DNA of 64,000 bases from Tubiluchus corallicola (lineage: Eukaryota; Priapulida; Priapulimorpha; Priapulimorphida; Tubiluchidae), in assembly GCA_030141605.1 (NCBI GenBank), contig JAQGDQ010000114.1, positions 186,001-250,000 on the forward strand, read 5' to 3'. The notes beneath the pieces were generated by a model. It saw only the letters and a list, made by a program, of their open reading frames with translations, did no database searches and was not told the origin of the DNA. A program made the position numbers and the translations under genes. The number at the start of each line of letters is the position of its first letter. Positions within the stretch are counted from its first letter, which is position 1. This document shows, piece by piece, positions 48,901 through 60,900 of this stretch.

Positions 48901-51900
48901 GAACAGAAACAGAGATGCCAGTTCGGCAAATATTACAAATATAGCTTGCTCACAAATTTCAAACAATAATTTTAGTTCATAAACATTAGGACCAATTTGT
49001 AATTTCCGATCTCTAAACCGCTCTTGTCCAGTCCATGACCGTATTTATACCCAGATTTAACTTTGCTTTTCTGATTTTCTGTTCTTTCATCTTTTACAGT
49101 TTGTTGTCGTCTTATCTTTTTCACTTCTTTTTCCCTCACGCTTCTTCATTTTTCATCACCTTTCCCCGCTGCTCTTTCCCCTTTTTCGTTTGCAGCCTCT
49201 CGACTCCGCAGACAATAAACTATTATATTGTTGTAATCACTGTTGTTGGCTGTTACTATTGTATTTTTTCATTTTATTATTGCCATCATCATCATCATCA
49301 TCATCACCACCGTAAATATTGTTTTCGTCGGTCTGCTTTACAGTTCATTTGTTTCTCTGCTACATCAGTCTTCAAGTACAATGTAGTGATTGTTAACTTC
49401 TTGGTGTCAAATCCCGATTTGCCTAGACGTTATACGTTCAATTCTTTCTCTTCCTTCAGAGTTGCCAAGTGAATTGAAAACCTGAAAACATGTGAAAAAT
49501 TCTTGACAGTTTTATATTTTTTTAGATGCCGGTAATAGGGCGTTTGGATAGGGTTACCACCCATGAGAACGGCTGCTCAATATGTAGCCTCTTCTGTCAA
49601 ATCGACAGCGACAGTCATGTTGTGCTGCGGAAGGCAAGCTAAGGTAATATGATTTACTTATTAGAAGTTATTCTGTGTGAGTAAAGTTCATAAACGGTAG
49701 GAAAAATTCCAAAAAATACAAAAGTAAAAGTGCGATAGTTCAGAGTGGAAACGAGTTCATTATTACCATTTTCAGGACCATTACCGTTGACTATTGCACT
49801 ACCTATCAGGTAATTATATACCGTAAATGAGCTGTTGTGCATTAAAAATATATAATTTTTTCTAGTAGCTGCTTATTTTTAAAATCTACAAAAGATGTTC
49901 TGCTGATTTACACGTATTAGCACGCCAGGGGAATTTTCATATACTATATACATCTGCGGCATGAATTTATGATTATAAAGAATTTTTGTTAAGTGTTTTT
50001 CGCAGAGGCCGGTGCGCGGGCATTAATGCAATATCCAAAAGCAATCGATATTTTCCTTGCGGTCAATCTAGATCCCTTGTCAATGAAACGTGGACGGAAA
50101 GATTTAAGACAAGTTAAATCACATGGCTGATTTACAGGCTTATATTTTGTTTGCTGTTGAGATGAAAAGTTACTTGTTTTAGCTTAAACTAACTCTGACT
50201 TGACCTGCGTTGCGTTAACACTCTTCATAAAATCAATTTTCACCCATTACAGCAGCAGCAGGCTTCGTGATTTGACAGTGTTGACGGGCAGGAATGGCTT
50301 TTATATTTTGCTTGGGTTTAATTTATTGGCGCGTGCTAATGTATGACTAGATAATATCTAGTATTGGGTTTCTTCTTCCTGGAGTAATTTAGTTCCCGCT
50401 TCCGTAAACGATACTGCACTTACATGATTATATAGATGGCCTAATTATTATAGTCAGTAGTGGTACTGCTTTTGCCTGTTCGTAATTCAGTATAAGCGAA
50501 AACCAACCGAGAACAAAGAACAGAGTATTTTTTAAACGGCATATAAACTCGAAGCGAGGATAGTGGAGGTGCATTAAAACACATTGTAGCCACGTTGTCT
50601 TACATAAAACGTAATTTCAATAGTTCGTTCAATGAATTTTATTTTCAACGTTTTTGGCTCGTGGCAGCTCAAATAAAGTCAATTTCTATACTATAACGAC
50701 AAATCAGAAACGGTTTTATGACTCTACTCTTTCCACTCTCCGCTTTGTTATTTTCTGCATTTTATCTGGGTTTCATGTTACTAATATTTTACAACCTTGT
50801 CGTCGTTTACTAAGGTTTATGTGCATTCGTACGGACCAGCCTGCGCCCCGGTAGATATTATGTCTTATATCCTTCATTGTGCGTGTCCGTGCTTTGATTT
50901 GTTTGAACTGGCTTTTTTTAATTGGAAAACTTCGCAAACGAATATCTGTTTCTGGTAAGAAAAAGGCTTGTTCCTCTTTATTAAAGGATGGTGATTATAC
51001 AATGTAATGAGGACGATATGATGCTCAAAACAACACGATTAATGATAGTGCAGACTACGACAATAATCTGTTAATAATTATTTATATCATTTTAACTATT
51101 TTTCATTAATTTACACTACTTTGTTTACCGTAGATAAAATAACAATAGTTCGCTTTGTCGAGTTATAGAAAAATTTTAGCAGATAGATCGCAGATTTCGC
51201 TTCGTCTTGATTCAGCTGCATTTTTATTTATTGACATCGTGAAGAAAATAATCCTAGTAAATGCACTATTTTTAGCCGCTAAAACGTTCTTGGTACGAAT
51301 GACAAAAAAGTTTCATATTGTTTGCGTTTTTTATTTTGACGTTCAATAACCGACCTTCTAATTTTGTGGTTTCTTCGTCTGTAAATTAAGTAAATAATAA
51401 TTAAAATTTCTAGTGTTACACATGTCGTTCTGTGTTACTGCACAAAATAGTTAAACGCCGTGATCCTAGTGTCCGTGGTTTAAGTTCTGGTCAGTCTATT
51501 CCAACTTCCTCCTTTTTGGTCACGTTTGATTTCAAATGTTTAGTACTTATACGTTTACTTTATTTGCAATGACTTACTACATTTTTAATAAGTTACTATT
51601 ATATTCAATAACCAAATGGGCTATAGTTGTATTTTTATTATAAATGAGTTTTTATTATCGTGCATTTTTAATAATAACACACTGTTATATGTCTAATTTA
51701 ACGATCTCGGTGGCATCTACCGGCTGAAAATGTATAGACTGTGTTTTATTTGTGGTTGCTTATTATGCCAGTTTTGGCAATGTCTTCACCCGATACATGG
51801 AATAGCTAAAGTGCATGTCTGCATTTTTTCACTTACAGAATGTTGGGCAGCAGTCTATAATTCTTAAATTTAAGACCTGTCCTTCAAAAAAGCAAAAAAG

Positions 51901-52261
51901 CCTTTTTTCCAGTCAAAGACGAGCAGCAATCGATCTGCGCTTTACTGCGAACGATTTGATTCTCCTTTAGGGTTTGTAGGAAACCGATTAACTGATCACT
52001 TAGTATTCCACCGATTTGCTATCCTTTCTTCTACTTTACTGGACTCATTTTTATTGTGTAGGGCTTAAACTCAATGGAACATGATTTACCTTCATTACGA
52101 CGCCGTGATTTCAAAGAACCCCGTTAGATAGACGAATAGTCGCTTTATTTGTAGGCTGGCAATATTTCAACTGTACAGCAATATGACAATGTTTTGTTCA
52201 GTAAAAATGATGTGCACTTGCGATTTTTTTCAAGATTTAACTTATTCTATGATAATCAAAC
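45952..52261. other. long non-coding stretch
   Basis: Over 6 kb without a recognisable gene. A tRNA-like fragment is possible at about 46798-46856 (T-arm-like CAGTAGGTTGAATCCTACTG). An (ATC)n run at 49283-49306 and pyrimidine-rich sequence at 49040-49300 create a low-complexity frame. It may be intronic if a large plus-strand gene exists. Confidence 0.4.
49283..49306. repeat. (ATC)n microsatellite
   Basis: Eight consecutive ATC units. In one frame they encode a polyhistidine run that has no other support as protein. Confidence 0.9.
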
Positions 52262-52390
52262 CTTTGCTATGCCTTGACCATGTGCTCTGATATCTGAAAT
52301 GACTAGAGCGTATGATCCAAACAACTAGGTTCGGGCTTGAATCGTGATTCATTCACAATTTTTCATATTCTTCTTTTTTTCTATATTTAA
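52262..52390 (+). mobile_element. tRNA-derived SINE
   Basis: Order of motifs: TGCCTTGACCATGTGCTCTG, then the A-box-like ACTAGAGCGTATGATC. A B-box-like GGTTCGGGCTTGAATC follows, and the tail is CACAATTTTTCATATTCTTC. The leader CTGCCTTGA, the TAGAGCG A box and the tail match the SINEs at 10.4 and 21.7 kb, in the opposite orientation. Confidence 0.65.
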
Positions 52391-55300
52391 CTGTTGATTG
52401 TTGATGATACGGCTCAATATGGTATATATGATTTACCCAACTAGAGCTCCAATGGCTTCAGCTTTTCTGGTGATTCATACATCAATGGGAAAGTCTGTAC
52501 TTATTGTCTTCTCGTTTATTGTTTGAATTGTACCACCAGAATTGGCGCCGCCGGAAGAAACTGCTGTTTTAATAATTGTTCTTTACCCCTTTTTGAGGCA
52601 AACGCCTATATGTTGAGCATGGTAACACAAATTTAATATCACCGATGAAAATACTTAAGAAATATATTCACAAATGCACTGAAGTTCAGTTCAACGTTAC
52701 TGATTAACTACATATTATTAAGCTACATTTTCTACATTTATTATTCTACATATACGCAAATGGTATGTACTGCCTGTCTCCGTCCTTAAATAGATAAAGC
52801 AGAGCAAACAAGAGACTACGTGGAATATTTTTGCATTATCGATTATAATGAATTTAGCTTATTCAAAATAACGCGTAAGGTACTCCTTAATTTGTGGGAC
52901 AAATGCTTCCTTTTTGTTGCTAATTATTGTTAGCTTTATTTGTTTTACAGCTGCTGATGCTGAATAAAACTCTCATAGAGCATTATAAATATCGAAGAAA
53001 AGGAGAAACGTAAAAATAATGTTGCAACATATTCATTATGTAGTTTATTGGTACTGTAAATAATTTTACGTCGTATCTGGACCTACTTAGTAAGTCAGAA
53101 TTTAATGATTCTTGCGCAAGCAGGTCCCGACACAGTATCTAAGCCAATTTATTTTGTTTGAAATATGTTGTAATATTATTGCATGCGTTTATTTTACGTT
53201 CCTCCTTTTTCAACATTGATAATGCTCAGGAGAGGAGAGAGAAGGTTGTTTTACAACGAAGATATTTGCGTGTTACCCTTTTTCTTAATTATTCACCTAC
53301 CTTTGTCTGTACTAGGTGAACACGGAACTATAAGGAGGAGATTAGTTTTTAAATAATCATGGTATTGGACTGAATTTTGGATTCCGCAATGAGGCTCAGT
53401 TAGAGAAAACATTTTTACTTGCAACGAAAGATTTGCTGGAATTTTATTTTCAAAATCATGTGCTTTTAGCACCTGAAATTATCATATGTAATATGTTATG
53501 ATGCGTAGACTGCTTTTAGACGTTTTTTATCGTGGATATTGCTATTATATATTTTTTCACTTCTAAGACTAAAGGGACGCACCCAGGTGTAAACCTGTTT
53601 GACTATCATATAAATTACGGTTGTAAGGATTGCCTAATCAAAAACTTTATAAACAGCCTTCCCAAGAGTTCATTGACGAAAAATTTTATGTCTTGAACAA
53701 AATGACAGTTATTGAGAATTGTGTTTACATGGAATCTAACATGCTTGTAAATCAATCAGGTTATGGGTGTGAAGTCGCAAATATTTATCAAGAAAGACTG
53801 CTCAGCATCAATCTACAAATAACAGTCTACGTTTACAATAAGTCTGACAAGGGACAATTCTCAGGAAAAATGGAATAGTTGTTTCGAAAAGAAGAAACAG
53901 TTGAAAATCCAAGGATTAAACACGAGTTTACTACATTGAAAATGTTTGCTAATAGTAATGTACACAGTAAGGTAAAAATTCGTAGCTTCATGCGGCTTAA
54001 TTTGCCAATTTTTTGATAAAAAAAAGTTTCATCCAAATGCCAATCGTGTTAATGTTTTTAGCATTCGGGATTCTTACCTAAGCTTTACTTTGCATGGATC
54101 TTTTCGCCAGTTTAGTTCAGTTTAAACATCAAACTTTGTTTATTTAAAGGGGATTTACAATACAGACGTCTGATACACGTAACTTCACGGTGCAAACCCT
54201 GAATGGAATGTACCGATAAAAAATAATAGATATCACATCTAGCACTTCATTTAGTAAAACAATAGTCTTATATTGCTTATAATGACATATACATAGACAG
54301 TTTATAAGCTAATTCACAAAGACAGCACTTAAGTAACAAGAGTAATACAGGTAATAGGAATACACCAGTTTCGCCAGTTACTTAGTCAACAGAACTGTAC
54401 TGAAATTTCATTTAGAGCTTTTTCCAAGACTCAAAACATGAAAGAAGCATAGGCTGTGATTAGCTTAGCGTGTTTGGTTTTTTCATGTTCAAAATATAAT
54501 TTAACTTTCAGGAAAGCAAGTTTATAGATGGAATTTTGGTATAGTAATGAGTGCATTTTCAAATCAAATATTTTGACATCTCAGTTTCGAGATTGCAGTC
54601 ATATCTGCCCTGTAAATCTGGGCCCAGATGATTTTACGTAATACGATTAAAACAGTTACCATGGCATTTGACGAAACCAATACGAAAATAATTTTTTATC
54701 CTAAACAAAAATTATAGTTACAACTTTAGGTCATGTAACTGTAAGAAACTAATAAAAGCTTAAAAAGATTAATCACCGAACATCTGTATGTATGTACATC
54801 AATTTTAGTTCGTTTCTGTCGCGTGTAGATGTCTCTGTGCGACCAGTTTTCATTTACTGCTGCCGTGTAAACGTGCTTACACTGTTCCTGGTTTCTGATT
54901 CACCGTTTGTCGCTACAATTAAATTGTTTATTAGAGTGTTTATTGACCTCAGATATTTGCTAATCGTAAAAGAGAGTACGCGCAGAAGTCAACCATACAT
55001 GCTGATTTTGGCTTCAAACTTAAGTTCTTCAGAATGTTCTTATTATAGTACACCTTCAGAATGAATGTAAACTGTGTCTTAAGTTGTCAAATGTACCGTT
55101 TTGGCAATGCTACGTATTTTTAGCACACGCATTTTTGCAAAAATAGATGTTTTAACAATTAAGCATACTCTTCATCTTTTGACTAAAAAGAGGCCAAGTT
55201 GTGTAGAGTTTCTGTATTTCCTATCACAACATATCCCCCATTTAACTGGTAATTATTTTTTATACCAAAAAAGAGATAATATCTCTCAGCAGCAAGGTTT

Positions 55301-55448
55301 TTGAAAAGCCAGAGTGCTGCAAGGGTTAATTTTAAGTCTTCGGCTTTTCAATGTGTAAACTTAGTATTACTACTTAGGTGCCATATTCCATTTCAGCGCG
55401 CGTGCATCAGTAACATGCCTTGTCTTGCATGATCTTACTTCACCTTGT
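52391..55448. other. intergenic or intronic DNA, no confident gene
   Basis: No transposon end or gene recognised. An 82-codon frame at 53630-53878 starts with TTG and lacks an ATG near its start; its composition is not clearly coding. Confidence 0.4.
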
Positions 55449-55470
55449 TTCGTCTCGTCTCGTCTCGTCT
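55449..55470. repeat. (CGTCT)n microsatellite
   Basis: Four successive CGTCT units. Confidence 0.85.
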
Positions 55471-55774
55471 GCTATAAGCCTATAACCGTTTGCTTCTTGC
55501 TCCTAACGTCTCCGACCCAATCGAGTTTTTACTGAAAAAAGAGCGCAAATAAGAAGAATAAACATAGCTACTGGGGATGTCGGAATAATTGATATTAAGC
55601 GTTTCTTTTACTCTCCCACAACTTCTTTTGCCAATATTTCTTCCATTATGAATTAGATTTAATGTTTTATTATTTTGTAAGTATAAATTTTTACTAAACT
55701 GCCTCATTTCAGTACTTTGGATTCGCATTGCATATGAACCTGCAGGGAAAATTGTTGCTCCATTGCATTAGTAG

Positions 55775-55988
55775 CACGTTATTAACTCCACTAAAGTGCT
55801 TTATATATCGACGATATCACTGTCGACCATTGATGAAAAGGGTTCCAATTTTCCATTATATCATAACACTCTATGCAACATTCATTTGAAGCGTAATTAC
55901 GATGCCAGTATTGATCTGTTAGGCGAGTCTAGACGGTATAGACATCCTTCCGAGCTAATGGCGGTTCCTCTGGACACAAAACTACAAG
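55775..55988 (+). other. possible exon
   Basis: The frame opens after a TAG at 55772 and stays open to a good donor CTACAAG|GTATAT at 55988. It contains YRHPSELMAVPLDTKLQ near the donor, which looks coding-like. No acceptor in phase was fixed and I recognise no family. Confidence 0.2.
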
Positions 55989-56696
55989 GTATATAGGCTC
56001 TGTATTCTGAAGCAGTTGACATTTACGACCAATCAAACTAAATAATAATATCTTGGTTCTCTTTGGCGTGTAGTAATATTAGTTTCGGTAATGACGTTTT
56101 CTTACCGGCGATTTCAATCTTTACGACGCAGCAGATGGAGCCAGCAAACTGCTGCTGGGTGATAATGAGAACTTATTGATAATCTCTGCTGTACATGTAC
56201 GTAGTATTGGAGAGTTGTAAAGGTCTATTACCTACACGAACGCGCTTTTAGTAGCGGCAAGCGGCAGTATTTCGGTCGACTGTCTGGATTTTTGTAGAGG
56301 AGTCAGCTTACCTGTTCTTTTAAGGAAATCTTGATATTGTGAAATTGTGGCTTCATGATTACGTTCACGATGAAGGTTAGTTAATCAAATTTATATACTT
56401 AAGCTTTGTTGGAAATGGCTTTCCGATTCAATTAACAGTTTAATCTTTTGCTATAGCTTAAAACTTAGATTTACAACGTATTCACATTGCTCGGAAGTGG
56501 TACTGCCAAACCACTGGCGTAGCAGTGTTTAGTTTTTTTACTGGGTTTCTACTGAGCTTACCTGTCTTGAGTTTCTTTTATTTTAGAATTCTGCAATAGA
56601 CCTAATAGGCATAATTATTATGATATACTGACTTGCAATGTGATGTTTCACTAACTTGTAATTGTTGTTCATTATACTCTAGTGCGTCATATTGTA

Positions 56697-56817
56697 TTAT
56701 GTTATATTATATTATATTATGTTACGTTACGTTACGTTACGTTACGTTACATTATATTATATTATATTATATTATATTATATTATATTATATTATATTAT
56801 ATTATATTATATTATTT
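56697..56817. repeat. pentanucleotide satellite with two unit types
   Basis: About 24 five-base units: a few TTATA units, five TTACG units (56720-56746), then a long TTATA run. The variant block is sharply bounded, so one mutated unit seems to have been amplified within the array. The array generates spurious Tyr/Ile and Tyr/Val frames. Confidence 0.92.
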
Positions 56818-57840
56818 ATTTGCGCGCAAAAGTACTAAAAAGAAAAAGTAAAAAAGCACATAAAGAACATAAAAAGCACATGAACAATATTTGGCCTCAC
56901 TAACGTGCCAGGACTAACAGCAGGAAACTTAATCCCCAAACAGCAAGCTACCTGTTGACATTATTTGTTGTAATGTTTTAATTCTAGTTTACCGTTTTAT
57001 TTTTATAATCTAGGAACGAAATGTAGATCTTACAGCACTAAATTAAAATCACATTTTTTAGTTGCACTAACTGAACTTTGAGTCTCTAGCTTTTTATGTA
57101 AGGCATTAAAGTAATAAAATTTCAGTCTAATCGCTTCAGAAATAAAAAAAATGCAAAACCACCTAGACTTCTCGACTAATCTTACACATTACACGGTATG
57201 GTTAATTGTGAACTTCCGTTGTAATGGATATAATTTTTGTGTAGTGTGATTCCAAAATAGACATTTACTCTTCGATTGAGATAAATAAATAATTTTATTT
57301 CTGTTTTAGTTTCTTCTACGTGTTTTTATCAGACGTGTTTTTCACCACGTAAAATAAATGACTTAATTGTGCTTGATTTAGACAACATATAATTAGTTTT
57401 GATGTTGATCAAGGTGGTTGTCATAATCAATTTATTCAGTGGGATTCAGATTAGTAGAAATCATGCTTAAATCTGCTGTCTAATGCCTTGCGATGTCATA
57501 TAATTTATATTGGTCACTAAAAAGCTTTATGCTGCAAGTCACGGAATGTCTTGTTTGTTCAGGGGAATTGCGTCTTCGTGTTGGTTTGAGTGTGCGTGGA
57601 TGCAAGAACGAGTTAATTTCTTACACAACATTGATTTTCCTGAACGTTGTCTAGGTAATACATAGTTGTACTGAAATGTTCATTGGTGGCATTAGATTGG
57701 ATGTTATTTGCTTTTTCCGTATTGAAAACAATTTCTCAACATTCTTGACATAATTATGAGTACAGATTGCCGCTGAGTTGGGAAACTATTTTTACTGTGA
57801 ACAAACGTGCACATTTACATTGCATCATTAAAAATTTCAG
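56818..57840. other. non-coding stretch
   Basis: AT-rich, with no recognisable gene or repeat. Confidence 0.4.
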
Positions 57841-57992
57841 CTAATATTGCTGGTACCCAAGAGAATTTATGGATACCAGGGCAAAAAAGAACCTTGCCCC
57901 CTCCCATCTCCTCCAAATCTCCAAATACTGATATTCAAACTAACTCCACAATTGCAGTACTAGTTTTTCACAATTGTAGTAACAACTTTTAG
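57841..57992 (+). other. possible exon
   Basis: After an acceptor-like AAAATTTCAG (57831-57840) the frame is open to TAG at 57990. It reads ANIAGTQENLWIPGQK..., then NSTIAVLVFHNCSNNF. The hydrophobic strand followed by N-glycosylation-type and Cys residues looks extracellular, and its outline loosely resembles strands before the GPS of GAIN domains. No partner exon was found and the frame stops before a usable donor, so the reading is weak. Confidence 0.2.
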
Positions 57993-60900
57993 GCAGAAAG
58001 GTAGGTAAGGGATTATAAAATTAAATTTTCAGTATTTTTTGAATATTTTAAAGACGATTTGATAGTAGAATTTAAAGGTCCAATATATCTGTAAAAAAAA
58101 CTCGTATTTGACAGATACATTCTACTTAGAAGCAGAATAACGTAGTTTTAACTATGCCAACCAGTGGACGGTTTTAGTTTGCAAGAGCACATTTTGTTTT
58201 GTTTGGTTTGCTCAAAGTCAAGGTAAACCCTCGTTAGTTTCCTCGCTTGGCTTGTGGGCCTCCGGGCGCCGCCCCAGCTGACGCCCCTCCCAGTGGTATT
58301 GTAACCTGTCGTGGACTTAAATAATTTAAATTGCGATTTACAACTATTACGATTTTTAAACATCACGCCCTAATTTATTTATCTGAAAGTTGAAAGGGTA
58401 TTTATTAGCACACATATGTAAGTCAGTGCCAGCAAAACGTCAGAATATGTGACCCTGGTACAATCTGCTGCTGAATTCGGTGAATTGTTCTATCTTGCAA
58501 ATTCAGTATTACACCAATTTACATGGAACTGCTACAGCGACGTTAGCGTAATTTTTACCTGAGTAACAATATAAACATAATGGTGTCATTGCAGTATGTA
58601 CCGGCCTACCGGTATTGTTGAGAACTTAATGATTGTAGGCCCACCTATTTGTGTCTAAAATGATGTTGATGTGCTTTCCAGAAAGCTCAACACAAATGTT
58701 ATTTTCTCACTAAATTTGTAATAAAATGCATGATTACACACAGCACCATGGAGCCGCGCTCATGCTGCTTGTTCTACAGTTACTTTTACTATGATTCCCT
58801 CACTACCATTCTTCCCTGTGCAAGATGCCAGCCAATAAAACGCCAGCGGTGATCAATACCTCGCTAGGCTTCAAACTTCGTGGCTTCCACTCCCAGTTTG
58901 TAGTAAAATTTGCCTCTGCTGCAAATAATGAATTCTTAGCTCGTAGATTTTGATCTAGCAGTCACATTAAGAGAACCGCAGGTTACAATCATTGTACTTG
59001 GTCACATGACAGTTGCTCTGTTGAGACAGAGCTAAATTTGATGGATGCTGAGTGTATTATGATTACACAAGTAGCATGCTAGTTTATACGATTTTTGACC
59101 ATTGATCACAATTTAACAATTTTTGATAATCATTCGATAGCACTATGTCCTTCTGGTGAAAAGCTATTTTAACTTTTTCATTATTATGATGGGATGATAT
59201 ATGATAGTAGAAGAGGCTGTTCATCAAGCAAAAGAAAAACCTAACCGTGAGACAAAAGTTAGCAGGACGATTTGAAATATTTAACCATCTTGACAGTAAA
59301 TAATTATGGCAGCAGCAAAGCATGAACTAAAGATGCTCTGGCTTAAGGATGTGGTTAGACTTAGTCTTAATGGTCTTTGGACATAAGCATGGTCAATGGA
59401 TTCACATGACCGAATAAAAAGTAAATTTAATCAAGTGATTAATCAACATATAACTTTGCAAACAAGTGAGCGAATAAACGAATCCATGCATGAGCAAACA
59501 AATGAATTACCGAGCAGGAGAACAAACGAACTTATGAACAACAACAACAAGAGCAACAACAATAACGGCGACAACAGTAGCGCCAACGACAACAAACAAT
59601 TAAACACAAATGCAACATACACTTCATATGCTTTCTCTTTACACTTAAAAAGTAGGTGCGATATGTAATTATTTGTCTTGATAAGTAGAATCATCACATA
59701 TGATTACATGTGGTTATATTTTCATACAGCTAATGCGGTGCTAGAGGAATCGTAATAGCTTATTGAGTATCCAGTCTCACTGTTACAGTACAGCCAGACT
59801 TCAGTCAAAAAAGTTAACTATTAGGAGAGATCTAGCAAAAGCTGTCTTGTGTGGACTCATTTGCAGATCTAGTCGTACTATTATAGTCAACCCCCATCCT
59901 TAAAAAATAAAAATTGATTGCTTATCGCACCACCTGACCTCCACATTGTCGACACAATACTAATGATTTATTCCAATAGTAGCTGATCGTAATTCCCTTT
60001 TGGTCAAAATAACACTACTCAAATTTGTACTAGTTGTCTGCACGCTTCATGAGGCTAGCGTTGAGCGCCAGGCATAACTCGCCAATTTTCCTTGAATCAG
60101 GTTAACTTTCTTCCAATTTTTTTCGCAGTTGCCAGTTTCAACTATCTAAAGAATGGTGAAAGTAATAATGCCCGGAAATTCTCAATGTGTTTAATTGTTA
60201 TTTTAATTTTTTGGCGAAACTTTTTGTCAGATATCCGTAGACGGTTGGATTTCAAGATTATACAGAGACCTAGATGTTAGTAAGTCACTTGCTACTATGA
60301 ATTTATTGATGCTTGAGTCGTCATCCAAATGTTCAATGGTTTCATTGATCAATAAAAGTCTGCTTACTAGATGATATCAAGTTCCATTTTTCATGATGAT
60401 AATGCTAATGTTTTATTATAGACATTTGTTTCCCATAATACCCTCATTGCATGATTTTAATAATTGCTGTTGGTATTACGATACTAGCTACTACGCTAAT
60501 ACGCTCTAATACGCTAATAGCAACAGATTTGCCATATTTCTGGACAGCTCAACCATATGTACATGCATTTGTTAGCTGACTAGAAGAATCCGGCATAAAG
60601 ACGACTGACAGGTTTCACACTTAGCATTAGCCCCTGAAGTGGCATATCCTCACTTGTTTGGTCAAGCGTTCTGTCACGTTACACAAATAGAAGCTTCTCT
60701 GGAAAGCCATTATTAGTGCAATCATCTCCAGGCGAAAACACTGCAAATGCGAGAAATTATCTGGTCTTGCAGTACTTTCTTGAAATGCAGCTTTTAACCA
60801 AGGCTGGATATAAGCATAAGTCAGGTGGGATCATAGGCCCCATTTCAAACAGCTTATCAAACATTTTTGTAATCATGCGAAATAGTAAATATGGCAGTGA

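Noticed and set aside
49035-49472. 145-codon frame with a polyhistidine run
   Set aside because: It is low-complexity pyrimidine-rich and (ATC)n sequence; it starts with an ATG but shows no domain or splice support.
56633-56903. Two overlapping Tyr/Ile-rich frames
   Set aside because: They are translations of the pentanucleotide satellite in two phases.
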